Part shown: one piece after another, positions 1-8,900 of the stretch | Numbering within the stretch: the stretch's first letter is position 1 | Layout of the letters: every line of letters begins with the position of its first letter | The notes under the pieces: model-generated | What the model saw: only the letters and a program-made list of their open reading frames with translations | Told to the model about the DNA's origin: nothing | Database searches by the model: none | Assembly (NCBI GenBank): GCA_009783775.1 | Contig: WRCT01000018.1 | Span: forward strand, 1-17,409 | Direction: 5' to 3' | DNA: 17,409 bases | DNA from: Clostridiales bacterium | GTDB taxonomy: Bacteria > Bacillota > Clostridia > Christensenellales > CAG-138 | Position numbers and translations under genes: made by a program

Positions 1-1
1 C

Positions 2-475
2 AGCGACAGCTTGATCGAGGGCGTGACGGCGGGCATCTCCAACGGTACGGTTTTCGGGACAAATACCTTCCGTATCGCCTTCATCCGGCCGCTTCTCAGC
101 GGCCCCGCGGCAAAGACGGCCACCGCCATTTCCTCCGATCAACTGGCCGCCATATTGGGGTCGATCTCCGTCTATACCCTTTCGCTTGAGGCTTTGGCCG
201 ACGCGTTGCTTTTGGATCAGACGGCAAAGGCGCGCCCCGTTGCGGACGCGGTCTCCTACGGTTCCGTGGAGCCCCTGCCGTCCAATCACGGCGACGCGAA
301 CGAGGATGGTTTTGTCAACGCGGCGGACGCAGCGGCGATCCTGCGACATCTGGTCGAGCTGGTCACGCTCTCCGAGCAGGGGCTGAAAAACGCTCTGGTC
401 ACAGTGAACAAGAGCGTCTCCGCCGCCGACGCGGCCAAACTTCTGCGCTGGCTTGTGGAGTTGGAAGACCTGTAA
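2..475 (+). CDS. C-terminal part of a secreted dockerin-containing protein (5' end outside window)
   Basis: The reading frame is open to the left edge, so this is the last 157 codons of a longer gene. A TTG at 11 is in frame but has no ribosome binding site and need not be the start. The first ~95 residues are a mixed hydrophobic/helical segment that I do not recognise. The last ~60 residues are a type-I-like dockerin. Its first calcium loop is DANEDGFVNAAD, with D1, N3, D5 and D12 in place, followed by a helix (AAILRHLVEL). The second loop (LVTVNKSVSAAD) keeps only the final Asp before its helix (AAKLLRWLVEL). Dockerins bind cohesin modules on a scaffold or the cell surface. The same degenerate second loop and the same Ala-Ala pair at loop positions 10-11 recur in the two giant proteins downstream, which suggests a shared docking partner. 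The catalytic or binding part lies outside the window, so no function is proposed. Confidence 0.85.
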   Translation, partial: SDSLIEGVTAGISNGTVFGTNTFRIAFIRPLLSGPAAKTATAISSDQLAAILGSISVYTLSLEALADALLLDQTAKARPVADAVSYGSVEPLPSNHGDANEDGFVNAADAAAILRHLVELVTLSEQGLKNALVTVNKSVSAADAAKLLRWLVELEDL

Positions 476-489
476 AAAACGATTCATGT

Positions 490-515
490 AAAAAAAGAGC
501 GAGAGCTCTTTTTTT
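490..515 (+). terminator. Intrinsic terminator after the dockerin gene
   Basis: The stem AAAAAAAGAGC / GCTCTTTTTTT (11 bp) closes a GAGA loop 15 bases after the stop codon, and the right arm runs into a T tract. The A tract on the left makes it potentially bidirectional. Confidence 0.85.
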
Positions 516-565
516 AGATTCCAGATTCCAGATTCCAGACCCCAGACCCCAGAAACGCTCACGCG
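516..565. repeat. 7-bp short tandem repeat with adjoining CGCTCACGCG motif
   Basis: Three copies of AGATTCC (516-536) are followed by two of AGACCCC (537-550), and then the motif CGCTCACGCG at 556-565. A shorter version of the same composite (AGATTCC at 889, CAGACGCCAGACC, then CGTTCACGCG at 991-1000) recurs beyond the small DUF1540 gene, and CGCTCACGCG is found again at 2333-2342. This points to a dispersed intergenic repeat family rather than a gene. Confidence 0.8.
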
Positions 566-584
566 GAAGTTCTCTGTTTCATTT

Positions 585-640
585 ATAATGCCGTGGGCAT
601 TATTTCCTTCGCTCCACTCTCCACTCTCAACACTCCACTC
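585..640. repeat. Short hairpin plus CCACTCT low-complexity tract
   Basis: ATAATGCC (585-592) and GGCATTAT (596-603) form an 8-bp stem with a 3-base loop. It is followed by repeats of CCACTCT (614-620, 621-627) and a related copy at 635-640. No coding potential was seen. The tract lies in the leader of the small gene at 706 and may be non-functional repeat debris. Confidence 0.5.
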
Positions 641-705
641 TTTTATGAATAGCGTGGAAAATAAAGGACACGCTAATGACGAAATAAAACAAGGAGGTTA
701 ATACA

Positions 706-885
706 ATGAGCAAAGGCGGAATGCAGACCATCGGCTGTGAGGTGACAAGCTGCCAGTACAACAGCCAGGGCAGCGAATGTAGCCTGAACAGCATCCAGGT
801 GCGGCCCAGTATGCACAACCAAAGCGAACAGCAGAACGAGAGCCTGTGCGGCTCCTACTCCCACAAGAGCGGCGAAAGCTGGTAG
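706..885 (+). CDS. Small DUF1540-family protein (59 aa)
   Basis: This 59-residue frame starts at ATG 706 behind a strong AAGGAGG site (691-697, 8 bases before the ATG). It has the hallmark pattern of the Firmicute DUF1540 family: I-G-C-E-V-x-x-C-Q-Y-N near the N terminus, then a third Cys (C25), the segment LNSIQV, and a final C48-G-S-Y. The four cysteines (C11, C16, C25, C48) have the spacing expected for a small metal-binding or disulfide knuckle. The family is common in spore-forming and related Firmicutes, but its biochemical role is not established. The gene has repeat-rich DNA on both sides and no obvious partner gene. A 6-bp inverted repeat (AGCGTG 651-656 / CACGCT 669-674) lies just upstream of its ribosome binding site. 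No convincing promoter was found. Confidence 0.85.
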   Translation: MSKGGMQTIGCEVTSCQYNSQGSECSLNSIQVRPSMHNQSEQQNESLCGSYSHKSGESW

Positions 886-888
886 GAC

Positions 889-970
889 AGATTCCAGACG
901 CCAGACCGTAGGGGCGAACTGTGTTCGCCCGCAAAACCAACGTATCCGTAGGGGCGACCATTGGTCGTCC
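889..970. repeat. Palindromic intergenic repeats of the GTAGGGGCGA..TCGCCC type
   Basis: The sequence GGGCGAAC-TGT-GTTCGCCC (912-930) is a perfect 8-bp inverted repeat, and GGGCGACCA-T-TGGTCGTCC (952-970) is a second one. Each is preceded by CCGTAG or the similar TCCGTAG. A third copy sits at 1109-1127. Such GTAGGGGCGAAC-type palindromes behave like REP elements or miniature non-autonomous elements. There is no open frame with a credible start. The copy at 889-907 is preceded by the AGATTCC composite also seen at 516. Confidence 0.75.
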
Positions 971-1012
971 GCCGGCCCCAGTCCCAGAACCGTTCACGCG
1001 GGAAATTCAAAC

Positions 1013-1069
1013 CACGAAAAGCACGAAAAGGCACGAACACCACGATAAAGCCTTTCGTGCTTTTTCGTG
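1013..1069. repeat. Long inverted repeat built of CACGAA units
   Basis: The left arm at 1013-1032 and the right arm at 1050-1069 are near-perfect reverse complements of about 20 bases, differing by a one-base shift in A/T runs. Both are made of CACGAAA and GCACGAAA units. The right arm is followed by TTAAAAAAA. A related but distinct element occurs at 2303-2377. It could fold in RNA as a hairpin, but no T tract directly follows, so I treat it as a repeat rather than a terminator. Confidence 0.7.
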
Positions 1070-1104
1070 TTAAAAAAACGCATGAGCAAATGGACGTGAA
1101 AACC

Positions 1105-1149
1105 GTAGGGGCGAACACAGTTCGCCCACAGCCTGTCGACAGGCTGTGG
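1105..1149. repeat. Third GTAGGGGCGAAC palindrome joined to a perfect 24-bp palindrome
   Basis: GGGCGAAC-ACA-GTTCGCCC (1109-1127) overlaps by two bases a perfect palindrome at 1126-1149 whose half-site is CCACAGCCTGTC. It lies 37 bases past the stop of the minus-strand operon, so it could also act as that operon's 3' hairpin. A weaker stem (GCGGCGC 1154-1160 / GCGCTGC 1170-1176) lies closer to the stop. Confidence 0.7.
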
Positions 1150-1186
1150 AAATGCGGCGCGTTTCGTTTGCGCTGCACCCTGCCTT

Positions 1187-1687
1187 CTACACTTTCAGCG
1201 CTATCGCGCTGACATAGGCCAGCCCCGCGCCAACCAGGACCTGCAAGGCGTTGGCCCATACATTCAGCATGGCGGTCGGCCCGTAGAGGAAATATTCAAA
1301 ACAAAGATAACCCAGCGGCACCAGCGGCGCGACGGCCAGCATGGCGAAAATGCGCTGCTTGCCCGGAAAGAGCCGCAAAAGCCAAGCGCAGCCCAGCCCC
1401 ATCAATCCCTTGATCACAAAGGTGGCGGGGGCATAGGCGGCAAAGCCCAGCAGAACGTCCGCCAGCGCGCCGCCGGCCGCCGCCGCGAGCCCCGCATACA
1501 GCGCGCCGCGACGGATGGGCAGGTCGATCCGTCCGCTCATCAGCAGGCAGGCGGCCAAAAACACGCCCACGTCACCCAGATTCATGTACCCGAGGGGCAG
1601 GGGAATGGAGAGCAGCGTCAGCAACAGAATCAAAGCGGCGCAAAGCCCCGCCAGCGCAGGTCCGTATGTCGCGCGGCGCGCTTGCAT
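1187..1687 (-). CDS. ECF-transporter S-component-like membrane protein
   Basis: This 166-residue, very hydrophobic protein has five to six predicted membrane segments. It carries the pattern GYMNLGDVGVFLAACLL near residues 33-49, then a small-residue-rich helix (AAAAGGALADVLLGFAAYAP) and FVIKGLMGLGCAWLLR. These features and the length match S components of energy-coupling-factor vitamin transporters of the COG4720 type. S components bind a small cofactor or precursor (for example thiamine, riboflavin or pantothenate) in the membrane and work with a shared EcfT/EcfA1/EcfA2 module, which is not in this window. The substrate cannot be told from the sequence. The ATG overlaps the stop of the upstream hydrolase gene by one base (TAATG), so the two are almost certainly co-transcribed and translationally coupled. 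Confidence 0.75.
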   Translation of the reverse strand: MQARRATYGPALAGLCAALILLLTLLSIPLPLGYMNLGDVGVFLAACLLMSGRIDLPIRRGALYAGLAAAAGGALADVLLGFAAYAPATFVIKGLMGLGCAWLLRLFPGKQRIFAMLAVAPLVPLGYLCFEYFLYGPTAMLNVWANALQVLVGAGLAYVSAIALKV

Positions 1688-2241
1688 TAAGCCTTTTTCA
1701 GCGCGTCCGCCTGAGTTTTCATGCCGGCCAGCGTCAGGCTCATCACCACGTCGGGTTCCAAACCCAACATCTCGCAGCCGCGCAGGATCACGTCGCGGTT
1801 GCAGCCCGCGGCGAAACGCTTGTCCTTAAACTTTTTCTTCACGCTCGAAAGCTCCAGCCCCTCAAAGCCCGTGGGCCGCATAAAGGCCGTGGCCAGTACA
1901 ATGCCCGTTAATTCGTCCACAGTAAACAGGCTTTTTTCAATGGGCGTCTCGGGTTTGATCTCGTTGCAGAACCCATAACCGTGCGACAAAACCGCGCGGA
2001 TATCCGCCTCGTCGATTCCCTCGGCCTCCAGCATAGCGCGCGCGTGGGCCAGGTGCGCCTCGGGATATTTCTCATAGTCCACGTCATGCAAAATGCCGAT
2101 GGACTCCCAATGCTCGGGATTGTCCCCGAAATAACCCGCCATCGCGCCCATCGCCGCCGACACCGCCACCGCGTGCATGATGAGGTGCGGCTGACCTACG
2201 TGTTTTTTCAATATCTCCCAAGCTCTTTCTCTTTGGATCAT
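1687..2241 (-). CDS. HD-superfamily metal-dependent hydrolase (COG2316-like)
   Basis: I start this 184-residue protein at the ATG complementary to 2239-2241 because GAGGGAG lies at proper spacing before it. An in-frame ATG 45 bases upstream has no such site and lies in the promoter region. Visible HD-domain ligands are H23 (LIMHAVAV), the H52-D53 pair (GILHDVDYEKYPE), H87 (VLSHGYG) and D109 (LFTVDELTG). This order fits the HD phosphohydrolase superfamily and resembles predicted hydrolases annotated as COG2316 or HDIG-domain proteins. Such enzymes usually cleave phosphate esters of nucleotides, but the substrate is unknown here. It is the first gene of a two-gene operon with the membrane protein at 1187-1687. 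The pairing might mean that it processes the imported compound, which is inference only. Confidence 0.8.
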   Translation of the reverse strand: MIQRERAWEILKKHVGQPHLIMHAVAVSAAMGAMAGYFGDNPEHWESIGILHDVDYEKYPEAHLAHARAMLEAEGIDEADIRAVLSHGYGFCNEIKPETPIEKSLFTVDELTGIVLATAFMRPTGFEGLELSSVKKKFKDKRFAAGCNRDVILRGCEMLGLEPDVVMSLTLAGMKTQADALKKA

Positions 2242-2276
2242 TGTCTTATCTCCCTCTTGCGAATTTAACAGTTTCC

Positions 2277-2305
2277 ATCCTATCACGTTTCTTTTATTCT
2301 TTCAA
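2277..2305 (-). promoter_or_regulatory. SigmaA-type promoter of the HD/ECF operon
   Basis: Read on the minus strand, TTGAAA (2300-2305) and TAGGAT (2277-2282) are separated by exactly 17 bases. Transcription would start near 2270, giving a leader of about 30 bases with GAGGGAG before the ATG at 2241. The -35 hexamer overlaps the end of the inverted repeat that begins at 2303. Confidence 0.7.
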
Positions 2306-2377
2306 CCACGAATGACACGAATGGCACGAATGCGCTCACGCGAGTTATAAAAATATATTCGTGTCATTCGTGGTTTG
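2303..2377. repeat. Inverted repeat with CACGAAT-type arms
   Basis: The arm CAACCACGAATGACACGAAT (2303-2322) is matched by its reverse complement at 2357-2377, with one extra T. The loop contains GGCACGAAT and the CGCTCACGCG motif (2333-2342) also seen at 556 and, with one change, at 991. It resembles the element at 1013-1069 and belongs to the same broad family of ACCACGAA intergenic repeats found in many bacteria. Confidence 0.8.
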
Positions 2378-2689
2378 AAAAAAGTTTTAGCCAGGTTATT
2401 ATGCTGTGTTCTTATTATCTCTCTCGCCGGATGCCGGGTAGAGGATAAAACGGAAGCGCTGACCGATGATGAAATCTTGCAAACGGCGCTGGAAGCATAC
2501 GAATACTCCTTGCCCCTGGTGCTTATGGATTTGACAATGAAAAACGCGACCAATAGCGTTGTTCTTTCTGCCTTCGGCTCCGGCGGCAAAACGTTCCTCC
2601 GGCCCATTGTCAAGATTCAAATAAAACGCATAGGGAAACATTTCCCCAAGTACTTTGACCGTATTGTTGCGGCGCTCGAACAGAGTTGA
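2375..2689 (+). pseudogene. Truncated lipoprotein remnant with DUF1254-like N terminus
   Basis: The frame opens with a TTG at 2375, which lies inside the right arm of the inverted repeat and has no ribosome binding site. The first 20 residues form a lipoprotein signal ending in the lipobox LAGC (C20). Residues 36-61, with ALEAYEYSLPLVLMDLT then NATNS, closely resemble the start of DUF1254 proteins (AY.YG.PLVLMD.T...TN). After that the similarity stops. The following ~43 residues look unrelated to the family, and the frame ends at 104 residues, whereas complete DUF1254 proteins are several hundred residues long. The downstream sequence continues in frame after the TGA for another 47 codons, up to a TAA at 2831. 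I read this as a decayed gene fragment whose 5' end was replaced or cut by the repeat. It could instead be a short lipoprotein. Confidence 0.5.
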
Positions 2690-2765
2690 AGCAGCAGCAA
2701 TGGTCAGGCGAAATACTGCGGGCAGTTGCACCTGCATCCTGATACGGCAAAAGACGAGATATATC

Positions 2766-2794
2766 ATTCATCGGGAATTTTTCCCGCGATGAAT
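2766..2794. other. Hairpin between the remnant and the giant nucleotidase gene
   Basis: ATTCATCGGGAA (2766-2777) pairs with TTCCCGCGATGAAT (2781-2794), with a two-base bulge and a loop of only a few T residues. There is no following T tract on the plus strand. It may be a transcription end for the upstream fragment or a degenerate repeat. Confidence 0.4.
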
Positions 2795-2818
2795 CGAGTG
2801 ATTTACGCAAAATCAATC

Positions 2819-2847
2819 TTGAATTATGTGTAAACATAGTGTAAAAT
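2819..2847 (+). promoter_or_regulatory. SigmaA-type promoter of the triple nucleotidase gene
   Basis: TTGAAT (2819-2824) and TAAAAT (2842-2847) have a 17-base spacer, which puts the start of transcription near 2854 and gives a leader of about 48 bases. The ribosome binding site AGGAGG (2889-2894) lies 7 bases before the ATG at 2902. No Pho-box-like direct repeat was seen next to it. Confidence 0.65.
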
Positions 2848-2901
2848 GAATGTAAATACAATGGGGAGAACACTATCAGCACAATATTAGGAGGAAAAGA
2901 C

Positions 2902-5900
2902 ATGAAGACGAGGAAATTACTGGCGCTGCTTATATCATTGATCATGATATTCGCACTGCTGCCGGCCACCGTTACGATGGCCGAGACGCTCACGTTCGAC
3001 ATCATTCAGATTTCGGACCTGCACGGAGGCATCGCGAGCGCGACCAATGTCAACCTTGGATCCAGACTGGCGACACAAATCCGGGCAGTCCAAAACGCCA
3101 ATCCGACCGGGACGATTCTATTGGGCGGCGGCGATATGTTCCAGGGTACGCCGGTCTCCAACTTCTTTTACGGCACGTCCACAACGGAGTGGATGAACTA
3201 CATGAAGTTCGACGCCATGGTCGTCGGCAACCATGAGTTTGACTGGGGCCTGGACGTCTTTGAGTACGAAACCGTCAAGGATGCGGAATTCCAATATTAC
3301 TGCAGCAACATCCGTTGGCGGGCGGCCGGCGTGGACGGCGAGGGCAAGCCCCACGCGGCAGGCGAACTGCGCTTTAAGCCCTATGTCATCGTAGAGAAAA
3401 AGGGCATCAAGTTCGCGATCGTCGGCAATCAAGGCGCAAGCCCCAACACCATCGCTGCGGTGATGCACGCACCCTATACCTTTCAGAGCGCTGCTCAGGC
3501 CGTTCGGGATGCGGTAGCGCAGATGGCAACGGACGGGGTGAGCTATGACTTCCTCATCATCAACACCCATGACGGCACGGGGCTTACCAGTCTGCGGACT
3601 GAATTCCCGAAGCTGATTGCGGTATTGGGAGGCCATTCCCATAGCGGCACCGCCAGCGTATCCAGCGGATTGGCAACCGGCATCGGCGGAAACAGCGCCA
3701 GCGGTTATATTCGTGCGCAGATCTCGGTCAACACGGATACAATGGCGGCAACCGTAAACTCCTGCACCTGGACAGCCGCGAGCACAACCAACACGCCGGA
3801 TGCCGGCTCGTTGGCCATTGTGAACAAATATCTCAACGACAAGAGGTATACAGACATCATGAATGAGCGGGTAGGGTACGCCAATCCTACCACCACCATT
3901 TCCAATTCCAACGTGCGGGCGCGCGTTTGGGCGTGTGAGGCTATGGCCTACGCTGCCGGCGCCGACATTGGTATGACCAACTCAGGAGGTCTGCGAAGCG
4001 CCGGCATTCCCATATTGTCGGGAGGGAACGCGACGGTGGGCAACATACCCTTCGGCTCCCTCCTTGGATTTATGCCCTTCGATAACTTCACGGCCGTGAT
4101 AGAACTCACCTATGACGAGACGATAGGGCTGATGAACGCCATGCAGCAGGCGAACACGGCGCTGCTCTCCGGCGGCGTTTACTGCGCCATTGACAGTACC
4201 AGGGCCGCCGGCAACCGTGTGGTAGGTCTCTACCGTGCGGACGGGACGCAGTATCCGCCGGGTCAGAACATTAAAATCGCGGTGACGGACTTTGTCCTAA
4301 ACGGCGGCGACTCCTTTAACTTCTTCACAAATCGGACCATCGTGCGCGACGGCGTGACTTGGACGATACAGAACTGGGCCAATGAAAATGACTGCTTAAA
4401 AGACATTTTCCCGCGCGACGCGTTCCGCACACATTTATTGGCTCAGCGGCAGCCGAACGGCGACTTTAAAAATATTATAACCGAGGTCTTCCGTCAAAGC
4501 GATCTCTTCTCCTCCGCGCGTTGGAACGCCAACGTGCAGTACGCGGAAGAGGCCAAGAGGCTGCTGGCCGATACGGTCGTCGCCACCAGCGCGAGCCAGG
4601 TCGCCGTGGGCAAGAGCTGGGTCACGCAGCCAGTGTATGATATCCTGCAAAACGCCTACAACAGCTATTTGGCGACGCCGGTAGCCGTGAACACGCCCTA
4701 TCCGACGACTTTGGCGACGGTCAGCAACGCGCTGAATAATACGCCCACGACGACGACCTCGCCGATCGGTCAGTTTAAGGCGGCGATGCAAGTCGGCACG
4801 GCGTCCACGGTTCAGTTCCAGTTGCTGACGACTTCCGATGTGCATGGCGCGTACTACCACGCGAACTATAATACGGGCACAAAGAACACGGCGAGAACCA
4901 GCGGCATGACGCGTATCGCGACCCTGGTCAATACACGCCGCGCCGCGGTCCCCAACACGATTCTCGTGGACAACGGCGACACCTTCCAGGGTACGCCGAT
5001 GACATCCTACTTCATGTTCAACCGGCCGGACCTGAAGGACGTGACGGCCGTGACGCTGCGCAACATGGGTTATGACGCGTGGGTCCCGGGCAATCATGAG
5101 TTCAACTTCGGCATGGATCCTCTGATGAAAGCGGTGAACGATTGCGACGCGCCCGCCACGGCAAGCGAGAGCCAGGTCAAGACCATTGCCGCCAACCTGA
5201 TCAAAGACGGCTCCGCCTCGTGGGAGCCCTTCTTCAACGCCTATATCACCCGCACTTTCGGCGGCGTGAAGGTCGGCGTGATCGGTTTCTGCACGCCCTT
5301 TGTGCCCAAGTGGGACAAACCGGCGAACTGGGAGGGCATTACCTTCAAGAACTTCGTTGAAACCTTCAACCGATACGAAGACCATTTGAAGAACGTGGAG
5401 AAATGCGACGTGATCATCGCGGCCTGCCACTCCGGCGTGGAGGGTTCGGTCGCGGGGACCCCGGGCGAGAACCAGATCCGGGCGCTGATCGCCAGCAGCC
5501 AATACATCGACTTCGCGACGGGCGGTCATTCACACGGCACAGGAAACTCTACCGTGAACAACAAGAACGGCAAGCCGATTACGATACAGTTCGCGGGCAG
5601 CGGCGGCAACAGGCTGGCATACGCCGTATTCACCTACGATGTGTCGGCAAAGACAGTCTCGATTACGGCCAACGCCTTGACCACCAGCGCCAGCACCGCA
5701 GCCGAGTCGAAGGTCACAGCCGCGCTCCAGCCCTATGAGGACATTTTATGGTCAAACTATCTGCTCACAAAGCTGGGCACGGCCAGCGGGAACTTCACGA
5801 TGCCGACCGGCCTGAGAAGCCCCAGTTCATTTATGGATTTCGTCAACAAGGTGCAGATGGAATCTGTCGGCGCGGAGATGTCCATAGGCGCGCCGCTCAA

Positions 5901-8900
5901 CAATACCACCGGCAACATCATTCCCACGGGCGATATTTACCAGTGGCAGATGTTCGACCTGTACCGGTATGAGAACTGGGTCTACTGCGTGGACATGACC
6001 GCGCGCGAAATCAAGCTGTGGCTTGAAAAACACGCACGGGAGTTCGGTGTCAGCGGCGGCAACGTCACGGGCGGCGGCGGCATCTACCATGACACGCTTT
6101 ACGGTGAAGGCGTCTCCTATGACATCATCGCCAGCAGGCCAAGCGGTGACCGCGTCATAAACTTCAGGTACAAGGGTAAACTCCTGGACCTCAATGACAC
6201 GACCACGATGTACAAGGTGGCGATCAACAACTATCGTGTCACGGGCGGCAACGACTATGTCGCGTACGTGCGCAACAACGGGGGCCGCGCGGACTTCGCT
6301 ATTGATGTCAGCGATACCAGCACGCCCATCTGGTCAATCAACCCGGATCGTCTCAGCAACTACACCGAGTATGAACTGGGCGGAGAAGCAGGCCAGGTGC
6401 GTGCCTTGATCGCGGCCTATATTGCAAAAGAAGGCACCATTCACCCGGTTGTGACAAGCAGCTTCCGCGTTTTGGCGTCCGAGCCCGCGGCGCCGGCGAA
6501 TATCAACGTCGCCGTCTTCGCGACCTCCGATATGCATGGGCGTTCCACAACGACAAACATCAACAACGGCAACGCCTTGGCCAACAGTATGCCGCGTATC
6601 GCGACGGTGCTCGCCAACCAACGGGTAACCTACCCTCACAACATCTTAATTGACAACGGCGACACATTACAGGGCACCTTGGTCAATACCTACTGGATCA
6701 CCAAGAAACCGAATGAGGTCAACCCCATGATCGCCGCGATGATCGCGATGAACTATGACGCATGGAATCTGGGCAACCATGAGTTCAACTACAAGCCCGA
6801 GCAGCGCGACCCGCAGGTCGCCTTCGCGGAGGCGGCGGGCATCAGCGTGCTGTCTGCCAATCTCGTGCTCAAGGAAGACGGCAAGAACTTCAAGGGCGAG
6901 AATGTCACGGCAGGTTCGCCCTACTACAAACCCTATACGGTCAAGACCTTTACCGTTGGCGGCGGGACCGTGAAAGTCGGCATCTTGGGCGTCGGCAACG
7001 CGAACAACCACAATTGGGATGTGCCAACGAACTATCCGAATATGCAGTTCTCCTCCCTGGATAACCCCACGGGCAACGCCGTCAACGAGATCAACAAGTG
7101 GGTCCCGATTATTCGGCAAGAGGCGGACATCGTCGTTGTGGCCATTCACTCCGGCACCGGCAACGCCTCGTTCAACTTGCAGAGCCAGGCGCGATACGCG
7201 GCGCAGAATACCAGCGGCGTGGACCTTTTTATCTCGGGCCATGACCACTCTGCCACAACCACGAGCTACACCAACACGGCGGGCAAGACGGTTTACCTCA
7301 TGAACCCGGGCGCCGGGGCCAACCTATCCCGCGCCGTGTTCAATGTCACCTTCGGCACGGATGGCAAGTACGTATCCCACACCATCGGCACGCCGGTGAA
7401 CACGGGCGCCGGCACAACGGCAAATACCGACGTGGGCAACGCCACACTGCCCCACTACACCGAGGCGAAAGCATGGGTGGATCTGCCGCTGGGCGCCTCG
7501 ATAGCGGGCACATGGACCCACAGTACAACCTCCAACAACCACGTTTTCACCCAATACCAGACGACGGATCTTGTGCACAAAGCGAAAATCTGGGCGACTT
7601 GGTTGAGCAACGAATCCGACGGCGTTGAGGGCGCGACCGTGTCCATCTCCTCGCCTGTGTTTACCAGCGCGCTCTCCACTTCGCCGCGAGCAATAACGCT
7701 GGCTGACATACTGGCCCTGTATCAGTATGACAACAATGCCCTGTATATGCTCGAAATGACGGGCGCGCAGCTGAAGTCGTGGTTAAACGCGCTGGCAAAC
7801 AAATACACAAGCACGTCAGCGTTCAGCGGAAGCATCTTCAATATGGACTCCTTCTATGGCATCGACTATAGAATTGACGTCAGCAAGACGACAAACAACC
7901 GCGTCGTGTACTGCTGGTATCAGGGCGCGCCGCTCAAGGACGACCAAATCCTGCGCGTCGCGATCAACAGCTACCGTCTCTCCGACGCCGAGTTTACGAC
8001 AGCGACGGGTATAACCGTTGACGACGCGGTATGGGCGGCTGAGGTTGACCTCGGCGCGGACCGCGCGCCGGTGCCTGTTCTGATCGGCGAATACTTCACC
8101 TACAAGGGAACGGTCAGAGCGACCGATCCGGTCTACGCCGGCGCGGATTCCAAATGGTATCTCGGCAACACTACCCCTGCCGCCGCGACCATTACAACGA
8201 CTACGCTGCCCAACGGCTCGACAGCTGCGGATTACAATCAGACCCTGGCGGGCACGGGCAACGTCACCAACGCCGAAACCATCATCTGGGGTCTGGCAAG
8301 CGGCAGCAGCCTGCCGGCGGGGCTCACGCTCTCGACCGGCGGTGTAATTTCGGGCACGCCGACCGCCGGCGGCACCTATACCTTCACGGTGACGGCGACC
8401 AATAAGATCGGCTCGCCCGCGACAAGGGCGCTCTCCATTACCGTGATCGCGCCCGCCAACATCACAACGACCAGCCTGCCCAGCGCGCTGATTGACACGG
8501 CCTACAGCGAGACGCTTGCCGCGAACGGCGACGAGCCGATCGTCTGGAGCCTGGCGGAAGGCGCCGCGCTGCCCGACGGACTGACGCTCTCGGCAGCGGG
8601 TGTGATCTCGGGCACGCCGACCGTCGGCGGCACGGTCACCTTCACGGTGATTGCATCCAACGGCATCGGCTCGCCCTCAGAAAAGGAACTCTCCATCACC
8701 GTCAATGTGCCGGCTGCCATCACAACGACCGTCCTGCCCGACGCGTTAAAGGACGTGGCCTACAGCGAGACGCTTGCCGCCACGGGCGACACGCCCATCA
8801 CCTGGAGCCTGGCGGAAGGCAGCAGCTTACCCACAGGGTTCTCGCTCTCGGCGGATGGGGTGCTCTCTGGCACGCCGACAGCCGGTGGCGTCTTCACCTT

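Noticed and set aside
516..550. Tandem repeats considered as a CRISPR-like array
   Set aside because: The units are 7 bp with no spacers, so they are a simple tandem repeat.
584..589. TATAAT considered as the -10 of the DUF1540 gene promoter
   Set aside because: No acceptable -35 lies 16-18 bases upstream, and the hexamer overlaps the arm of a small hairpin over 100 bases before the gene.
961..1212. Plus-strand open frame of 83 codons in the repeat cluster
   Set aside because: It is made almost entirely of palindromes and CACGAA repeats and runs into the end of the minus-strand membrane-protein gene. No ribosome binding site was seen.
2399..2767. Minus-strand open frame of 122 codons
   Set aside because: It overlaps the DUF1254-like remnant, which has recognisable lipoprotein and family features on the plus strand, and it has no identifiable start signal.
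4435..5529. Long minus-strand open frame (364 codons) inside the triple nucleotidase gene
   Set aside because: It is antisense to a region with clear catalytic motifs, is rich in Arg/His/Gly as expected of antisense of GC-rich coding DNA, and resembles no family.
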